Source: Tolypeutes matacus
Lineage: Eukaryota; Chordata; Mammalia; Cingulata; Chlamyphoridae
Length of the DNA: 64,000 bases
NCBI GenBank assembly: GCA_026826555.1
Contig: JAKSZT010053928.1
Coordinates: forward strand, 4,867,259-4,931,258
Reading direction: 5' to 3'
The notes under the pieces are model-generated. The model was not told the origin of the DNA. It did no database searches and saw nothing but the letters and a program-made list of their open reading frames with translations. Shown here in pieces: positions 20,957 through 32,560 of the stretch (position 1 is its first letter; each line of letters opens with the position of its first letter). A program made the position numbers and the translations under genes.

Positions 20957-23810
20957 GATGGGATGTGGCTGGCTGAGCCTGTAGGTCAAACATCTGAAGA
21001 GCCTGTAGCTGAAAAGTGTAGGAAAGGCAGGGGCTCACAAATATTATACAAGTTGTTTTAGGTACAGTGGATTCTCTGGTATTAAGAGAAAAGTTTGTTC
21101 TGTGGGTGGTTGGCCCACTCTGAAAATTTTGAGACTCCAGGGCAAAAAAAAAAAAGACTTGTAACTTAACCACGAAGGGGTCTGCAACCTAGAGGTAAGA
21201 GGGGTAGGAAAAGAGGGAGCAAGGAAGCCTGAGGCAGAGGCACTTCTGGCACCTCTGTGAGGAAGACTTGGTGCCAGACGGAAAGACAAGGAACTGTGAA
21301 GAAACGTTTGTGCTATCCAGTGGACTCTGGATCCTTCTGGATTCTTCTTGGACAGAGATTTCTAGATTTTATAGGGCACAATAGTGACTGAAAGGCAGCT
21401 TTAATTTTTTTCATTTAAGAATAGGTTCTCTAAAAAGACCTTAACCTTCCGCTTTCTAACTTCTTCCCCTCCTTTTACCTAGGATTGGCATTAAAGTTCT
21501 GTATCCAGTGAAATTGCCCAATCTTATCCCAGTCTCAGATAGGAACACATATGAGTCATCAATACCATCTCTATAAGTTATATGAATTATATGAGTACTT
21601 GGTGACTTTGGCCAGGTATAACTTAAAAGTTCAGTTATAATTCTGTTAATAATTAATCTGCCTGATTGTTTGCAGGGATCTGAGTGTTTGGCTGATCTGC
21701 CAATGTTTACATTTCTGGGTATTCCTAAGGGTGCTGTATGTGTCCATGAATTAGTGCTGGTTGTTACTGAGCATCTTGGTGCTATGGGACAGGATTCTGT
21801 GGCCTCAGGTCCCAGTGGTTTGAGCTTGTCATGGTCACTGTAGTTCCTGCTATTTCAAGATGTTGAATGAGAAGAAGAATGTTCCAGCTCTGTTGCAAGG
21901 AAGTTCTGGTTCAGGTTGACTGAACCCCAAAGTTCAACTCAACAGCTATAGAGAAATCAAGTCTTATACATTTGGGGCCACTTTCTTTCCAGGGCAAATT
22001 CAAGTTGTTCAGTTCTGGAGTAAGGCCTGGAGCCATGGAGAGTGTTCATAGGCTCCTCAGAACTACCTACCAGTCTTTTCCAGTCTCAGGCTAGTGGCTG
22101 AATCTTAGCATGCAGATGCCTTCCTCCTAGCTTATGGTGAATGATTTTCCAGGAGCACAGTTTTTCTCCTCGTGCTGTGGCTCTTCCACCCTCCACTCCC
22201 CTGGCCTGGCCCGCAAGTCACCAGATGTCACTCTATTTGCTGGAATTTCCTCCATGCCTCCAGTCCCTCAGTCCCCACATGCCTCAGTGGACACACAGGT
22301 CTGTGGGGGAAGGGGTGGAAGATGCTGACTGACTCCTTAATAAATTAGGCAACTTAGACCCACCCTATTATACAGATACTTGCATTTTAAGTTTCAGTTT
22401 TAATTGTAACAGTCTATTTCCATCCTTAGTATAAGAATTTAAGGCATTAAGAACATGTGGGAAACGACTTTTGTGGGTAGAAGCCCTGTCCCCTCGCCAT
22501 TGAAACCATATCTCCATTCCATGGAGAATTTTCTATTAGTGCCGCTCTTTCCCCTTTGCTTCCTTTCCCTTTCAGATTCCAGCATGACAGACATGCACAG
22601 AGCTGTGGGCAGGCTTGACTTCCTTGGTTTCTCTACTTCAAGGACAGCTGTGAGAAAAACATCTTGCATCCTGAGTGCATATTCCGTTTTCCACTCAGAA
22701 GTATTCCGGAAGCAGAGCCAAAATCTAGGAACGGAAGTCATTTGATTTATTCTAACATATGTTTCATGTAACTGGAGATGTTGAAAAGCCCCGCATAGTT
22801 GCACAGTATTGAATACAGTCAGCAAATCTCATGGTCACTTGACGTGTGTAATTTAGACAAGTGGGTTAGTTAACCTGGGACTAGGCACCTTCACACATGA
22901 ATATGGGTGTAGGTTGCCAAGATACCCTCAAGAATGTCCTATATGCTTATTGAAGCAGGAATCCAAAATTAGAAAAATGCAAATGGCTGTTGTACATGTA
23001 CCCGGTGGAAGGGTGGGTCCTTGCCAACACATCTGGCTCTCCTGTAAAGCGCAAGGCAGCGTCTTCCATGAAGCGAGGAAGCTGAGGGGGCCGAGCACTG
23101 ATTGGGAGAAGAGAAAAATGATTCCAATTGTACAAAGCTACTTTGGTGTGCAAGTCAAAATAGATATTAGGTTCACGAAGGCAAAATATATTTGATGGAC
23201 AAAAAAGAACAATGCTGACATTACTGAAATCCTCCAAGTATTCAAGATTCAGTAGACCTGCAAATATTTTGTTATCTTAAGCCTACTTCAAATTATACCA
23301 TTTCATTCTGTCTCTCTTTTAACTCTTAAACTTACAGGGCATGGTGACCCACCTGAAGCAGATATTCTTTGATTCCCAAGCTAACACAAAGCTCTATCCT
23401 GCCCCTTTCTCAGGCTAGAAAGACAGCTAGAAAGGAGAGTTCTCCATTTGGGATTCTGCCTTCTCTACTTTAATTCTTCTGCTAGTGCTTTTGAAGTATG
23501 TGCAGTAGGATCTGCTCTGCCCTAACTCTAGGGATAGTTTCACAAACTTTTAGTTGAGTTAGGCCCCTTCCAAGGAATGCTTTGATTTCCTTTTGAGTCA
23601 TAGGTTGGGTGGATTTGATATCAAGAATCATCACAAGTCTGTGCTCTTTTAATTATTTTGGAGAATCTGTTTCACAATTATGAGCCTTTGGTCTCAGCAA
23701 GCGTTTCTGCTCATTCTCTCTGTCTCATTCCTCATATGTGAATGGGAAATGTCTACACAGATGTTGGGGTTGTGTGGATGAATTCCACCATTCTGTGGAG
23801 GTGCTTCCTG
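20957..23810. other. Unique non-coding sequence
   Basis: Longest stretch without a repeat I can name. Overlapping opposite-strand open frames at 22439-22825 (128 codons, -) and 22455-22745 (96 codons, +) have no family resemblance. I see no exon, CpG island or RNA gene. Confidence 0.45.
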
Positions 23811-24016
23811 TGGAGGGCATTTAATACCATCATTCAGGGCACTCTACAAAACAAGTCAAAAGGGATAGGAAGAAATGAAGGGGATGAAAGAAAAGTGATT
23901 CATGTCAGATGTCTATTTTCAAAAGCAATCTTTTAAGGAAGAAGAATGGCCTTGTTGTCAAACTCTGTTCTGTAGGAGTCCAGATTTTTAGAATTCTTCA
24001 TTCCATAGTCTCTGTG
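23811..24016 (+). repeat. 206-bp direct duplication, copy 1
   Basis: Aligns base for base with 25172-25377 at a constant offset of 1361 and only three substitutions that I can find (G/A, T/C and T/C). Flanks on both sides are unrelated, giving sharp borders. There is no polyA tail and no repeat-family match, so it is a duplication of unique DNA and not a transposon. Confidence 0.95.
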
Positions 24017-24299
24017 AATGCCTTAAAATGAGTGACCACAGGAAAAGTCCTTGATGATTCTTTGGCTTGATATTACTGCCTTAAAAGATGAAATTATGTA
24101 ACAGTGAATTCCTTCAGGAATAAGTGACTAATCAATTATTATATATATTTTAATGCTTGGAGTTGTTCACTAAAACAACTTTGTTCCAGTAAGTTGTTCA
24201 CTTATTTGTGCTGTTTCCATTTTGCCATAAAATGTAGTACTAATATTGACCAACCCAATAATATAAGGCACTGCTCTCCTTGACTTGAATGCAAATTTA

Positions 24300-24450
24300 T
24301 TGAGGATGATTCAACAAACTTTTAGTGGAATTCTACTACCATCAGACACTGTGCTAGGACCCAGATTATCAAAGTTTTTAAAAGCCAGGTTCCTTGCCCT
24401 CTAAGACCTTACAGTTTGAAGCAAGGTAGACATTTATGCAGATGCTTTGC
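24300..24450 (-). mobile_element. L2 LINE 3' end, antisense
   Basis: 'attcaacaaacttttagtgg', 'cagacactgtgctaggaccc', 'ccttgccctctaagacctta' is the inverted L2 3' terminus. Confidence 0.65.
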
Positions 24451-24937
24451 AATAGTATGTCAAATGCAGCTGTGGACTTATGCTAGGGTGCCTGGGACAC
24501 CTAGCCAGCCTGCACGAGTCAGGCAAGTCTTCTTGAAGAACAGGACCCATGTGATAAATATCTTTGTACATTTTGGGAGAAAACTTTTTTAAATTACAAA
24601 AATAATCCATGTCTATTTGAACAGTGCAGAAGCGTGAAAAACAAAAAGTGACATGAGATGAATCTGAAGGGGAAAGTGTCTATGGGAGTTGTGCCAGTCC
24701 TGGGAGAGCTTCTTTAGGGTGGGGGAGATCTGAACGTGTTTTATAGTCCGACGGGAAGAAGTCAAGAGACATAGAGAAGGCAAAGATGCCAGAGAAGGAA
24801 TGAACAATGGGCCAAGGCCTAGGAGAGCAGGGGTCTACGATGGAGAGGATGGGTAATGGGGTTGGCCTTGAGCAAGTAGAGGATCAAGTCTCCCTTTGAG
24901 ACCCCTTTGAAGGGTAGGAGTGACTGTCAGTGAGGTG

Positions 24938-24951
24938 TGTGTGTGTGCACA
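24938..24951. repeat. Short (TG)n run
   Basis: A few TG units followed by a TGCACATGCA palindromic patch. Confidence 0.8.
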
Positions 24952-24999
24952 TGCAGGGTAGAAAGTGAAGGTGGGTTATAACTGACTGTCATACTACCC

Positions 25000-25150
25000 A
25001 GCATTCATTGAATAAATATCCACTGAACAACTACCATTTGCCAAGCACTGTTTCAGTCACTGGGATACAGAGATGAACAGATCAGCTGAAGTTCCTGCCT
25101 CATGGGGCTACAGATGGAAATGGACTGTGTGGAAATGGGGGACCCAGCAG
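25000..25150 (-). mobile_element. L2 LINE 3' end, antisense
   Basis: 'cattcattgaataaatatcc', 'ccaagcactgtttcagtcac', 'gggatacagagatgaacaga', 'cctgcctcatggggctac': the standard inverted L2 tail. It abuts the second copy of the 206-bp duplication at 25172. Confidence 0.75.
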
Positions 25151-25171
25151 TGGTTGTAGCACATTCATTGA

Positions 25172-25377
25172 TGGAGGGCATTTAATACCATCATTCAGGG
25201 CACTCTACAAAACAAGTCAAAAGAGATAGGAAGAAATGAAGGGGATGAAAGAAAAGTGATTCATGTCAGATGTCTATCTTCAAAAGCAATCTTTTAAGGA
25301 AGAAGAATGGCCTTGTTGTCAAACTCTGTTCTGTAGGAGTCCAGATTTTTAGAATTCTTCATTCCATAGTCCCTGTG
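25172..25377 (+). repeat. 206-bp direct duplication, copy 2
   Basis: Second copy of 23811-24016. Its right border is followed at once by TTAAGCTTGACAAGGCTTAA, an inverted repeat with 7-bp arms, which may mark the junction. Confidence 0.95.
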
Positions 25378-25539
25378 TTAAGCTTGACAAGGCTTAACAT
25401 CTCATGATCTTGAATAGTCACTCATTTGATATAAGGTCCAAACAGGAAGTTTTCATCCTTAATCATTTGGAAGTGAATAAATTATAGTGGAAAGCATTTG
25501 GGATGCTATCCCGGGTCTCACCCATCTATAATGGTGTGA

Positions 25540-25720
25540 GCCAATAGCCATGCTTGTATTATGTTGACCTTGACCATTCCCATTGATAGGATCAGGAATG
25601 GATACCTAGCCTAAACTGGATCAATGGATTTTTTCCCCCTGGGAAATTTGGACTTGTTTCTGGGAGTGATAGTTTCTGCTATGCCTTGAATTAAAAATAT
25701 CTAAATTCAGGTGCTATGGG
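25540..25720 (+). mobile_element. Probable ancient LTR-like fragment, sense
   Basis: 'gagccaatagccatgcttgt' and 'cctagcctaaactggatcaa' fit the same old LTR-like class proposed for 3945-4450. Low certainty. Confidence 0.3.
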
Positions 25721-25829
25721 GGTGGCTCTGTATATTTAGGAGTAGCAAAAGGAAATCTAGAAAGAAAGAATTAATTATGACTTAGGAATTCTAGGAGAGG
25801 CAGGGATGAAAGACCATCTAGCTCCAGAG

Positions 25830-25965
25830 GGGGTGGGAATTAATTCATGTATCCAACAATTATTTGAGTGCCACCTCTGTATCAGGCATTGTTAACACTG
25901 GGGATACTGTGGTAGGCAAGACAGACAATCGACTTCCCCAGGAGCTTCCATTCTAGATAGAAGGG
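25830..25965 (-). mobile_element. L2 LINE 3' end, antisense
   Basis: 'caacaattatttgagtgcca', 'tcaggcattgttaacactgg', 'ggagcttccattctagatag'. Confidence 0.7.
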
Positions 25966-25969
25966 GTCT

Positions 25970-27229
25970 ATCCTGGCCCTGGACAGCTTTCCAATTTCTG
26001 AATTCCTGGTCCTGATGGGTTATGAGGCCCAACCCTATTTTCTGTACTGAGTTATGAATATACCACTCCCACCCCTGCCCTCATTGTGCCTTAGCTAGTT
26101 TGAGTGAGTCTCTATTACTTGTGCTAGAAGAATCTTGATCAAGTAGTGATTTATCAGTTTTAGTAATTTCACCCAAATTAAAAATTAATCTAGATTAAAA
26201 ATATATCTAGTCAGATGGCCACAAGACTCCAACTACCTTTCTGTGAATGGTGGTGAATCTATACAGCCCAAGCTGGTAGCCACTTGTGGCAAGTCCTCAG
26301 TGTGCATTGATTAAAAAATATTTTGTGGAATAAATAATTCCTCATATTGACTTTTAGTCTATTTTCCTTTCAATTTATATAGGGAATTTCTTCTAAAAAC
26401 ACAAAGAACATGATTATTTTCCTCCATGTCTCACTGTATTTCTGGACTGCAAATCAGAGATAAACAAAGGCCCAGATGGGTAATTTTCACATTGATAGTA
26501 GGGTCTAGTTCTTGTGTTTTCTAACATCAAGACCAACACTTATCTCAACACCACCCATGCTTGGAGACATCAGTAACAGTGACAGCAATTAGACTTAGCT
26601 TTAAATACGTAATTCTTGAGTTTATGATGAAATCAAAATCACCATTTTTATGAAGTGAATTATACATTTCATAAATACGTTTTTGCAACTTCCTCCAAGC
26701 CCACCCTTTCAAAAACAGAAAAGAAAAAAAAAAAAAAAAAAGGATTAACTTATCAACTTGTCTCCACTTTAAAATTTTTAGGAGAAACTGTAGCATTAAA
26801 AGTAACAGTGGGCATATTTATAACCCTTAATCCCTGATTTGTGGGAAGCATTAAACTTTCAGAGAAAGTTTTTGGTGAAGATTGAACATAATTTTAGATT
26901 TTTGTAATGACCCTTTAAGTGTGCATTTTTCATTTTACTGACGATCAGCTGTTCAACTTGAGAGGACAATTATTCTTTTTTAAAAACTCTGAATCAAAAA
27001 ATCATACATATTTCAGGAATATCCATAAATTTTATGACTCCATTTTAGTAGTGTTCATATCATTAACAAACTTCAAAGGCAGATAGGATCATTTGCAAGT
27101 GGAATTTCAGAGTCAGTGGTAAAGCTGGGTCTAAGGATTAGCTTTTCCATTTTATTGCATAGGTTTTACTCTAGCCTTATTTATTCCTTCAACCTCAAGA
27201 AATGAAAGTGGAATTTTGGTCTTAGTTTT
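25970..27229. other. Unique AT-rich non-coding sequence
   Basis: No gene recognised. An A-run at 26727-26740 yields opposing low-complexity open frames that are not coding. Confidence 0.45.
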
Positions 27230-27774
27230 CAAACTTTCTCCTATGGAAAATTTCAAGTGTTCATTAAGGGAGAGTGAATAGCATAATGAAGCCTCACATA
27301 TTCATCATTTAACAGTCGTTCATAGTTTACAGTATTTCCTCTACCAGTCTTCTTTTTTATTGAAATATTCTAAAGCAAATTCCAAGCATTGTGATTTCAC
27401 CCCCCAAATACTTCAGTATGCATCTCTATACAAATAAGGACATTTTCTGATATAATCAGAATCCCTTTATTACACCCAAACAAAAACAGTAAGTCCTTAA
27501 TCTCATTTAATACCCTGTCCATATTTTTCCCAATTAAAAAAAAAATTGTTTCACTCAACTTGGGATCAAGAAAAGGTCCACATGTTGCATTGGGGTGTTA
27601 TGTCTTTCAAGTCTCTTTAAATCTCTTCTCCTGCTCCCATTTTTTAAAAAAAGTCTGTTGATTTTAAAAGACTAGTTATCCTGTATAATGTCCACATTTT
27701 GGGTTTGTCTGGTGTCATCCTCATTATTTCATTGGATTTGTTCTTCTAGCCTCTATATTTCCTTTAATTTTAAA

Positions 27775-27779
27775 GGCTT
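27775..27779. repeat. 5-bp LTR target-site duplication, left
   Basis: GGCTT immediately before the TG of the LTR; repeated at 28349-28353. Confidence 0.88.
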
Positions 27780-28348
27780 TGTAGCAGTTTGGCAGTTTGA
27801 TATAGTTATGAATTCCAAAAATAGATATTGGATTATGCTTGTAAACTGGTCTGTTCATCTGGGCATGATTAAGTTATGATTAGGGCATTGACTGGGCCAT
27901 AACAGTAGGGCGTTGAGCCCCACCCCTTGGTGGGTGGGGTCTCAAAGATAAAAAGACATGGCAAAGGACAGAGTTTGAGTTTTGATGTTGTAGTTCTGAT
28001 GAGGAAGGGGAGAAGCCCCCGGAAAAGAGACAAGCCATTCGCCTGACCGTTCATAGCTGGCCTTGTGGAGAGAGGCAAAGTCTAGAGAGCCTCATAGTCT
28101 ACAGCTGACCTTGTGGAGCTAACAGAGGACTGAGCCAAGGAGAAACATAGCCCTGGGAAGAGAGGAATCCAAGAAGCCCAGCAGATGTCTGCAGCTGTCT
28201 TGCTCCAAAACATGACCATAGACTTTGGTGAGGGAAGAAACTTATGATTTGTGGCCTGGTAACTGTAAGCTTCTACCCCAAATAAATACCCTTTATAAAA
28301 ACCAACCTATTTCTGGTATTTTGCACCAGCACCCCTTTAGCTAATACA
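27780..28348 (+). mobile_element. Lineage-type solo LTR, copy 2, TG..CA with 5-bp TSD
   Basis: A 569-bp element starting TGTAGCAGTTTGG and ending GCTAATACA, flanked by GGCTT on both sides, which is the structural signature of retroviral-type integration. An AATAAA signal occurs near 28281 and a TATAAAA-like motif follows it. It carries no internal genes, so it is a solo LTR left by recombination between two LTRs. It has inserted into an old antisense L1. Its 3' end matches copy 1 (18534-19187) and resembles the MLT1 terminus. Short open frames inside it are incidental. Confidence 0.9.
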
Positions 28349-28353
28349 GGCTT
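28349..28353. repeat. 5-bp LTR target-site duplication, right
   Basis: GGCTT, identical to 27775-27779. Confidence 0.88.
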
Positions 28354-28910
28354 TAATGTATTTGGGTGCAATATTTTGGGTTTCATTTCATGTTGCATCT
28401 CATCAAGAGGCACAAAATATCTGGCTATTTCAAATTTAGCGATGCCAGGATTGATCAGTGAGTTCAGCTGGAATCCTGTGTTATTACAGTGTGCTTCTTA
28501 CTAGAGGCAATTTGTGAGGTGAATTTTTGTCAAAAATGTCTAGTTCTTCTTCAGTTTTTCACTCGGCACCCATGATGATTGTTACCTGAATCAATAATTT
28601 CCTCAGGAGTTACAAAATGATGAGTTTGTGGTTCTAGCTTATTTATTAGCTGGAATTCTACAAAAAAAAAAAAAAAAAAAAACTTTCCCTTATCAAGTAG
28701 TATTACTTGGTTATGCTGCAATATAGTTCATATACTTAGCAGAATAAAGTCTCTCTTCTTTAATTATAAAATTTCAGTGTAATAGTCCATTGTTTTTTAA
28801 GCATTGACTGTTGAAATTGCTTAAATAATAGTACTTCTGTTGTCATTAAGAGAATGGCAAAATCTTCAATCCCTTCACCAGAAACCTATGTGCTAAGTAT
28901 GATGCTCTCT

Positions 28911-28927
28911 AGAAGACAACATCTTTA
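28911..28927. repeat. Target-site duplication, left copy
   Basis: AGAAGACAACATCTTTA; one mismatch to 29055-29071. Confidence 0.88.
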
Positions 28928-29054
28928 GTGGGAAAATGTGGGAGGGCTAGGGAGAGGGGCATATGGGAATCCAATATATTTTTTGGGGTAACATTTATGT
29001 AATCTAAGTTTCTTTTTTAAAAAAAATAAAAGTAAAGTATGTTAAAAAAAAAAA
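28928..29054 (+). mobile_element. Short retroposed 3' end, family 2, sense
   Basis: A 127-bp insertion with an A-rich tail, flanked by 17-bp direct repeats with one mismatch. It runs GTGGGAGGGCTAGGGAG, ATGGGAATCC, GTAACATTT, GTAATCTAAG, then a T-run and A-run. The same order occurs inverted at 8881-8972 and, in part, at 34931-35003. It is most simply a 5'-truncated LINE copy whose 3' UTR differs from that of the full-length L1 in this window. Confidence 0.82.
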
Positions 29055-29071
29055 AGAAGACATCATCTTTA
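29055..29071. repeat. Target-site duplication, right copy
   Basis: AGAAGACATCATCTTTA; see 28911-28927. Confidence 0.88.
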
Positions 29072-30074
29072 TATAATAATAGTTAACAGGGCCACTTGTA
29101 GGTTCCTTTGTAGAATGACCTGTTCATTCTGAAAATTTTTGAAGGTGAAATCATTCTTTTAATCTTAAGCTCATAATTATTTGATATTTTTCTTATCCCT
29201 TTTCAATCACAAATTCTAAAAAATCAATTTATACTCTTTATAATGTATACACTATCCCATAGAAGGAGAGACAGGCAGCTAAGGTGGAATGCTGAGGGTA
29301 TAGAAATGAAGGTCCTTTGAACCTTTTCTGGGCCCCAAATGGTTCTCCGTTTAAGGAATGTTCTCTAAGTAGTGGGCCACATGGTATTCTATTATTTCGA
29401 ATATTTTACTTTGAAAGAGAATTTAAATTTGAACATTTTTTCAGCCATTAATCATAGTGTCGGTGATATATAATAACATAATGGTCTTATCTAGTTATAT
29501 ACATTTCTTTACTGGCATATATAGAACAGCAAGAGTTTAGCATTTTCTCTTATAAACACTCACTGTATTTTACTATTTGGAATGATCTGACAGTTTCTCT
29601 TATTCCAGGAATTGAGATTTCAGGAGAAATTTTCCTGTGACAAAGTCTTTGGGATTCCAGGATGTTTGTCAGGAAGTTTATCTGTCCCCATGCACTTTGT
29701 TGACAATGGCCCTTTTTACAGTTGACTGGTGTGACCTCTCAGGAAACCCTGCTTTTTATGAAATTTATTCAAGAGCTCTGTGAGTATCTCATAGTAAGCT
29801 TTTGAAGAACTGCAAACACGTCTTGTTAGAAGGAGTATTATTTGCATCTGACATGACATCTCAAATTATTGCATGACCAGCTAACCCCTGCCTTCCAAAT
29901 CATGTTCTAAGAAGCTTGAGGAAAAGCACTTTATGGCCCCTTCCCGAGCATAGGGATAAGAGCAGGAAGCAAAAGTCTTTCTTCCTTGCAAATTATAAAG
30001 TTCATGGAAAGATATTCCTTTCCTTATGGAGGAAGCTATGTTCTGTGGAATCAGGGCAGAATGTCAATGGGTAT
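29072..30074. other. Unique non-coding sequence
   Basis: AT-rich; no gene or repeat recognised. Confidence 0.45.
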
Positions 30075-30465
30075 CTTAATTTGCCAGGGCTGCTGTACCA
30101 CAGTCCACCGACTGGTTGGCTTAACCAGCAGGAATTTATTGTCTCCGTTCCGGAGGCCAGAAGTCTGAAATCAAGATGTCAGCAGGATCCATGCTTTCTC
30201 TGCAGTCTGCAGTGTTCTGGTGGTGGCTTGCTGGCATAACTTAATCTCTGCCTCTGTCACATGGCCAGCTGTCTCTTATCTCCTCCTCTGTGTCCACATT
30301 TCTTCTGCTCATTGGATTAAGGCTCACCCTTATTCAGTTTGGCCTCACTTTAACTAATAGGATCTTCAAAGATCCTGTTTACAAATGGGATCATGCCCAC
30401 AGGACCAGGGATTAGGACTTGAACTTGTCTTTTTGGGGGACACAATTCAACCCAGAACAATGGGG
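30075..30465 (-). mobile_element. MLT1-like MaLR LTR, antisense, near full length
   Basis: Begins 'tatcttaatttgccagggct', continues 'gctgtaccacagtccaccga' and 'ggccagaagtctgaaatcaa', and ends 'gggggacacaattcaaccca', the inverted MLT1 consensus order. About 390 bp, the usual size. The 107-codon plus-strand frame over it is incidental. Confidence 0.82.
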
Positions 30466-30591
30466 AAGCAAATGTGGTATCCTCTCTCTCTTTTTCACTT
30501 TTTGGAAGTCTGATAGCTGGAATTGTGCTACACTCTCAGCTGTGGTATTAATTCTTCCTTTTTAAAAGGTAGAAATGGTTAGTGACTGTAT

Positions 30592-30930
30592 TAGTCAGAG
30601 TTCTCTTGGGAAACAGAATCAACAGGAGATATCTGTCAATAATATGAGATTTTATGAGTCTCTGACGCGACCGTGGGGATGCACAAGTCCAGGTTCTGCA
30701 GGCAGGCTGCAAGCCAGGGACTCCGATGAAAGTCCCATGAAAGGTCCTTGATGAGTTTCTGGGAGAAATTGGCTGTCCAAAGACGAGCTGAGAAATTCTC
30801 TCTGAATGTTGAAATCACTTCCCCTTTTTAGGCATTCAGCTGATTGGGGGGCTGCTGCACGCTGCCTTCCCAGCTCCTGCGGGCTGCAGCAGTGACATTA
30901 GAGACTTTTAAGAGTGCTTAAAAATTGTAA
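30592..30930 (-). mobile_element. LTR-like repeat (TATTAGTCAG end), antisense, truncated
   Basis: Opens with 'tgtattagtcagagttctct' and 'ggaaacagaatcaacaggag', and then aligns with the reverse complement of 33419-33890 ('gcaggctgcaagccagggac', 'actccgatgaaagtcc', 'gcattcagctgattgg'). It is the same family in opposite orientation, lacking the far end. Confidence 0.7.
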
Positions 30931-31204
30931 TCACCATGGAAACATGTCAAGGTGAGAAAAATAGTATTTTCTTGTATTAATACTATATATATATATTCTG
31001 GCATAGCATAGCTCTCCTCGGGGTCTAAGCCATGTCCACGAGTGGGATCAGAAATGCTCAGACATTCCTGGTGCTTCCCCAGCATCTTGCCTCCTCACTC
31101 TGCCATCACTGTGCTCCTCCAGAGGCAAAGGGCACAGGGCCCCGAGGTCGCCATCCTGGGCTGCGGAATCAGTGTCCTCCTTTGCATGCTGACTTCAGCT
31201 CTTA

Positions 31205-31385
31205 AGGACTGTGTGACCTCAGGCAATCGACTTAATTTTTTTCTTCTACATCAGATTCTTCATCTCTGTAGAAAGGATCATAAGGGTTCTTAGTTATTGT
31301 GAGATTCAAATAAGACAATAGATATAAAGTGCTTAGAACAGTGCCCAGTACTTAGTAAGCCCTAAGCCAATGTTAGCGCTTCTCC
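31205..31385 (+). mobile_element. MIR SINE, sense
   Basis: 'gactgtgtgacctcaggcaa', 'ttcttcatctctgtagaaag', 'aaagtgcttagaacagtgcc': the conserved MIR core and its L2-like 3' end. Confidence 0.8.
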
Positions 31386-31464
31386 TTCTGTGTTGTTATT
31401 GATTGGTGTGGGTGGGCTGGCCAGGAGTTGATGTGCACAAGGTTTGTCTGATCATAAATTCTGA

Positions 31465-31655
31465 CCTCACCACTTCCTGGTTTTGGACAAGTTCTTTAAT
31501 CTTTCTATGCTTCAGTTTCCTCATCTGTCAAGTGGAGATAATAATAGTACCTTTCTCATAAGGTTGCATTGATAATTGATTTAAAATGTGTAAAGCCCTT
31601 GGAAGAGTTCCCTGGTGATAGTTTATACTCAATAAACATCAGCTATTGTTACGGG
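31465..31655 (+). mobile_element. MIR SINE, sense
   Basis: 'tcagtttcctcatctgtcaa', 'gagataataatagtaccttt' and 'ctcaataaacatcag' are unmistakable MIR core and tail. It follows another MIR in the same orientation by about 80 bp. Confidence 0.88.
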
Positions 31656-32084
31656 GATTTTGGTTGTCCTTGAGTGAAGAAGTAGGACCAGAGGGCCAGA
31701 AGATGGCACGGAAACTAACTCATGTCTGAACCTTAAGGAGATGGAAGCTGCAGACAGATGTCCCGGGAGCAGTTTTCTTTTCAGTGCCAGGTGACAAAGT
31801 ATAACAAAAAGAGGTGAGGGCAATATCCCACTCTTGCAGGAGCATGGAAGGCTTGTAGCGCTTTGACAATTGCAGAGAATGTGGTGTGGCATGGGTTTCT
31901 GGGAGGCTGCATGGCGCTGCTGATGACAACAGTGCCCGGGGATGCAGTGATAGCATATGCTAAGGAGGGACTTATCGGTGGGAAAGTGGAGGGTCAGATG
32001 CTGACATGCAGCTTTGCAAAAGGCAGGGCCCTGGCAGCCGATGGCACTGAGAAGAGCTGAGTAGAGCAAGGGAAAAGAAAATGA

Positions 32085-32560
32085 TGGGTGCTGCTATGGA
32101 GTAAATGGATTAAACCGTGGCCCCCAAAGAGACATGTTCAAGTCCTAATCCCTGCTCCTGTGAATGTGAACTTACTTGTAAATAGGGTCTTTGAAGATGT
32201 TGTTAGTTAAGTTGAGGCCAAACTGGAATTGGCCAGTTCATCCCATATGACAGGTGTCCCTATAAGCAGAGGAAATTTGAACGCAGTCGTTAAGACAGAG
32301 ATGGGAAGAGACAGAGACAGTCGTGTGGCAGAGGCAGAGATTGAGTTATGCTACAAGCCACGGAATGTCATGGATCACCGATCACCCACCGGAAGCCAGG
32401 GGAAAAGCACAGAACCGAGTCTATCCTTAAGAGGAAGCACAGCCTGTCGACACCTTGATTTCAGACTTCTGGCCTCCAAAACTGTGAGATGATAAATTTT
32501 CGCTGTTAAGCCAACCAGTAGGTGGTACTTTATTACAACAGCCCTGGCAATCTAGGACAG
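32085..32560 (+). mobile_element. MLT1-like MaLR LTR, sense, near full length
   Basis: Reads through the MLT1 order: 'ggcccccaaagagacatgtt', 'gtctttgaagatgttgttag', 'acaccttgatttcagactt', 'ggcctccaaaactgtgagat', AATTTTCGCTGTT and 'acagccctggcaatctagga'. The AATAAA signal is mutated to GATAAA. The 87-codon open frame inside is incidental. Confidence 0.85.

Larger units (their letters stand above)
27230..28640 (-). mobile_element. Old L1M-type LINE 3' region, antisense, split by an LTR
   Basis: The plus strand shows 'attctaaagcaaattccaag', 'gtctggtgtcatcctcatta' and, beyond the LTR, 'catctcatcaagaggcacaa', 'ctggctatttcaaatttagc' and 'ccaggattgatcagtgagtt', a typical antisense L1ME/L1MC 3' UTR. 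The LTR at 27780-28348 cuts it in two, so it is older than the LTR. Confidence 0.65.

Noticed and set aside
22439..22825. 128-codon minus-strand frame overlapping a 96-codon plus-strand frame
   Set aside because: Neither resembles a known protein. Overlap on both strands with equal lengths suggests chance.
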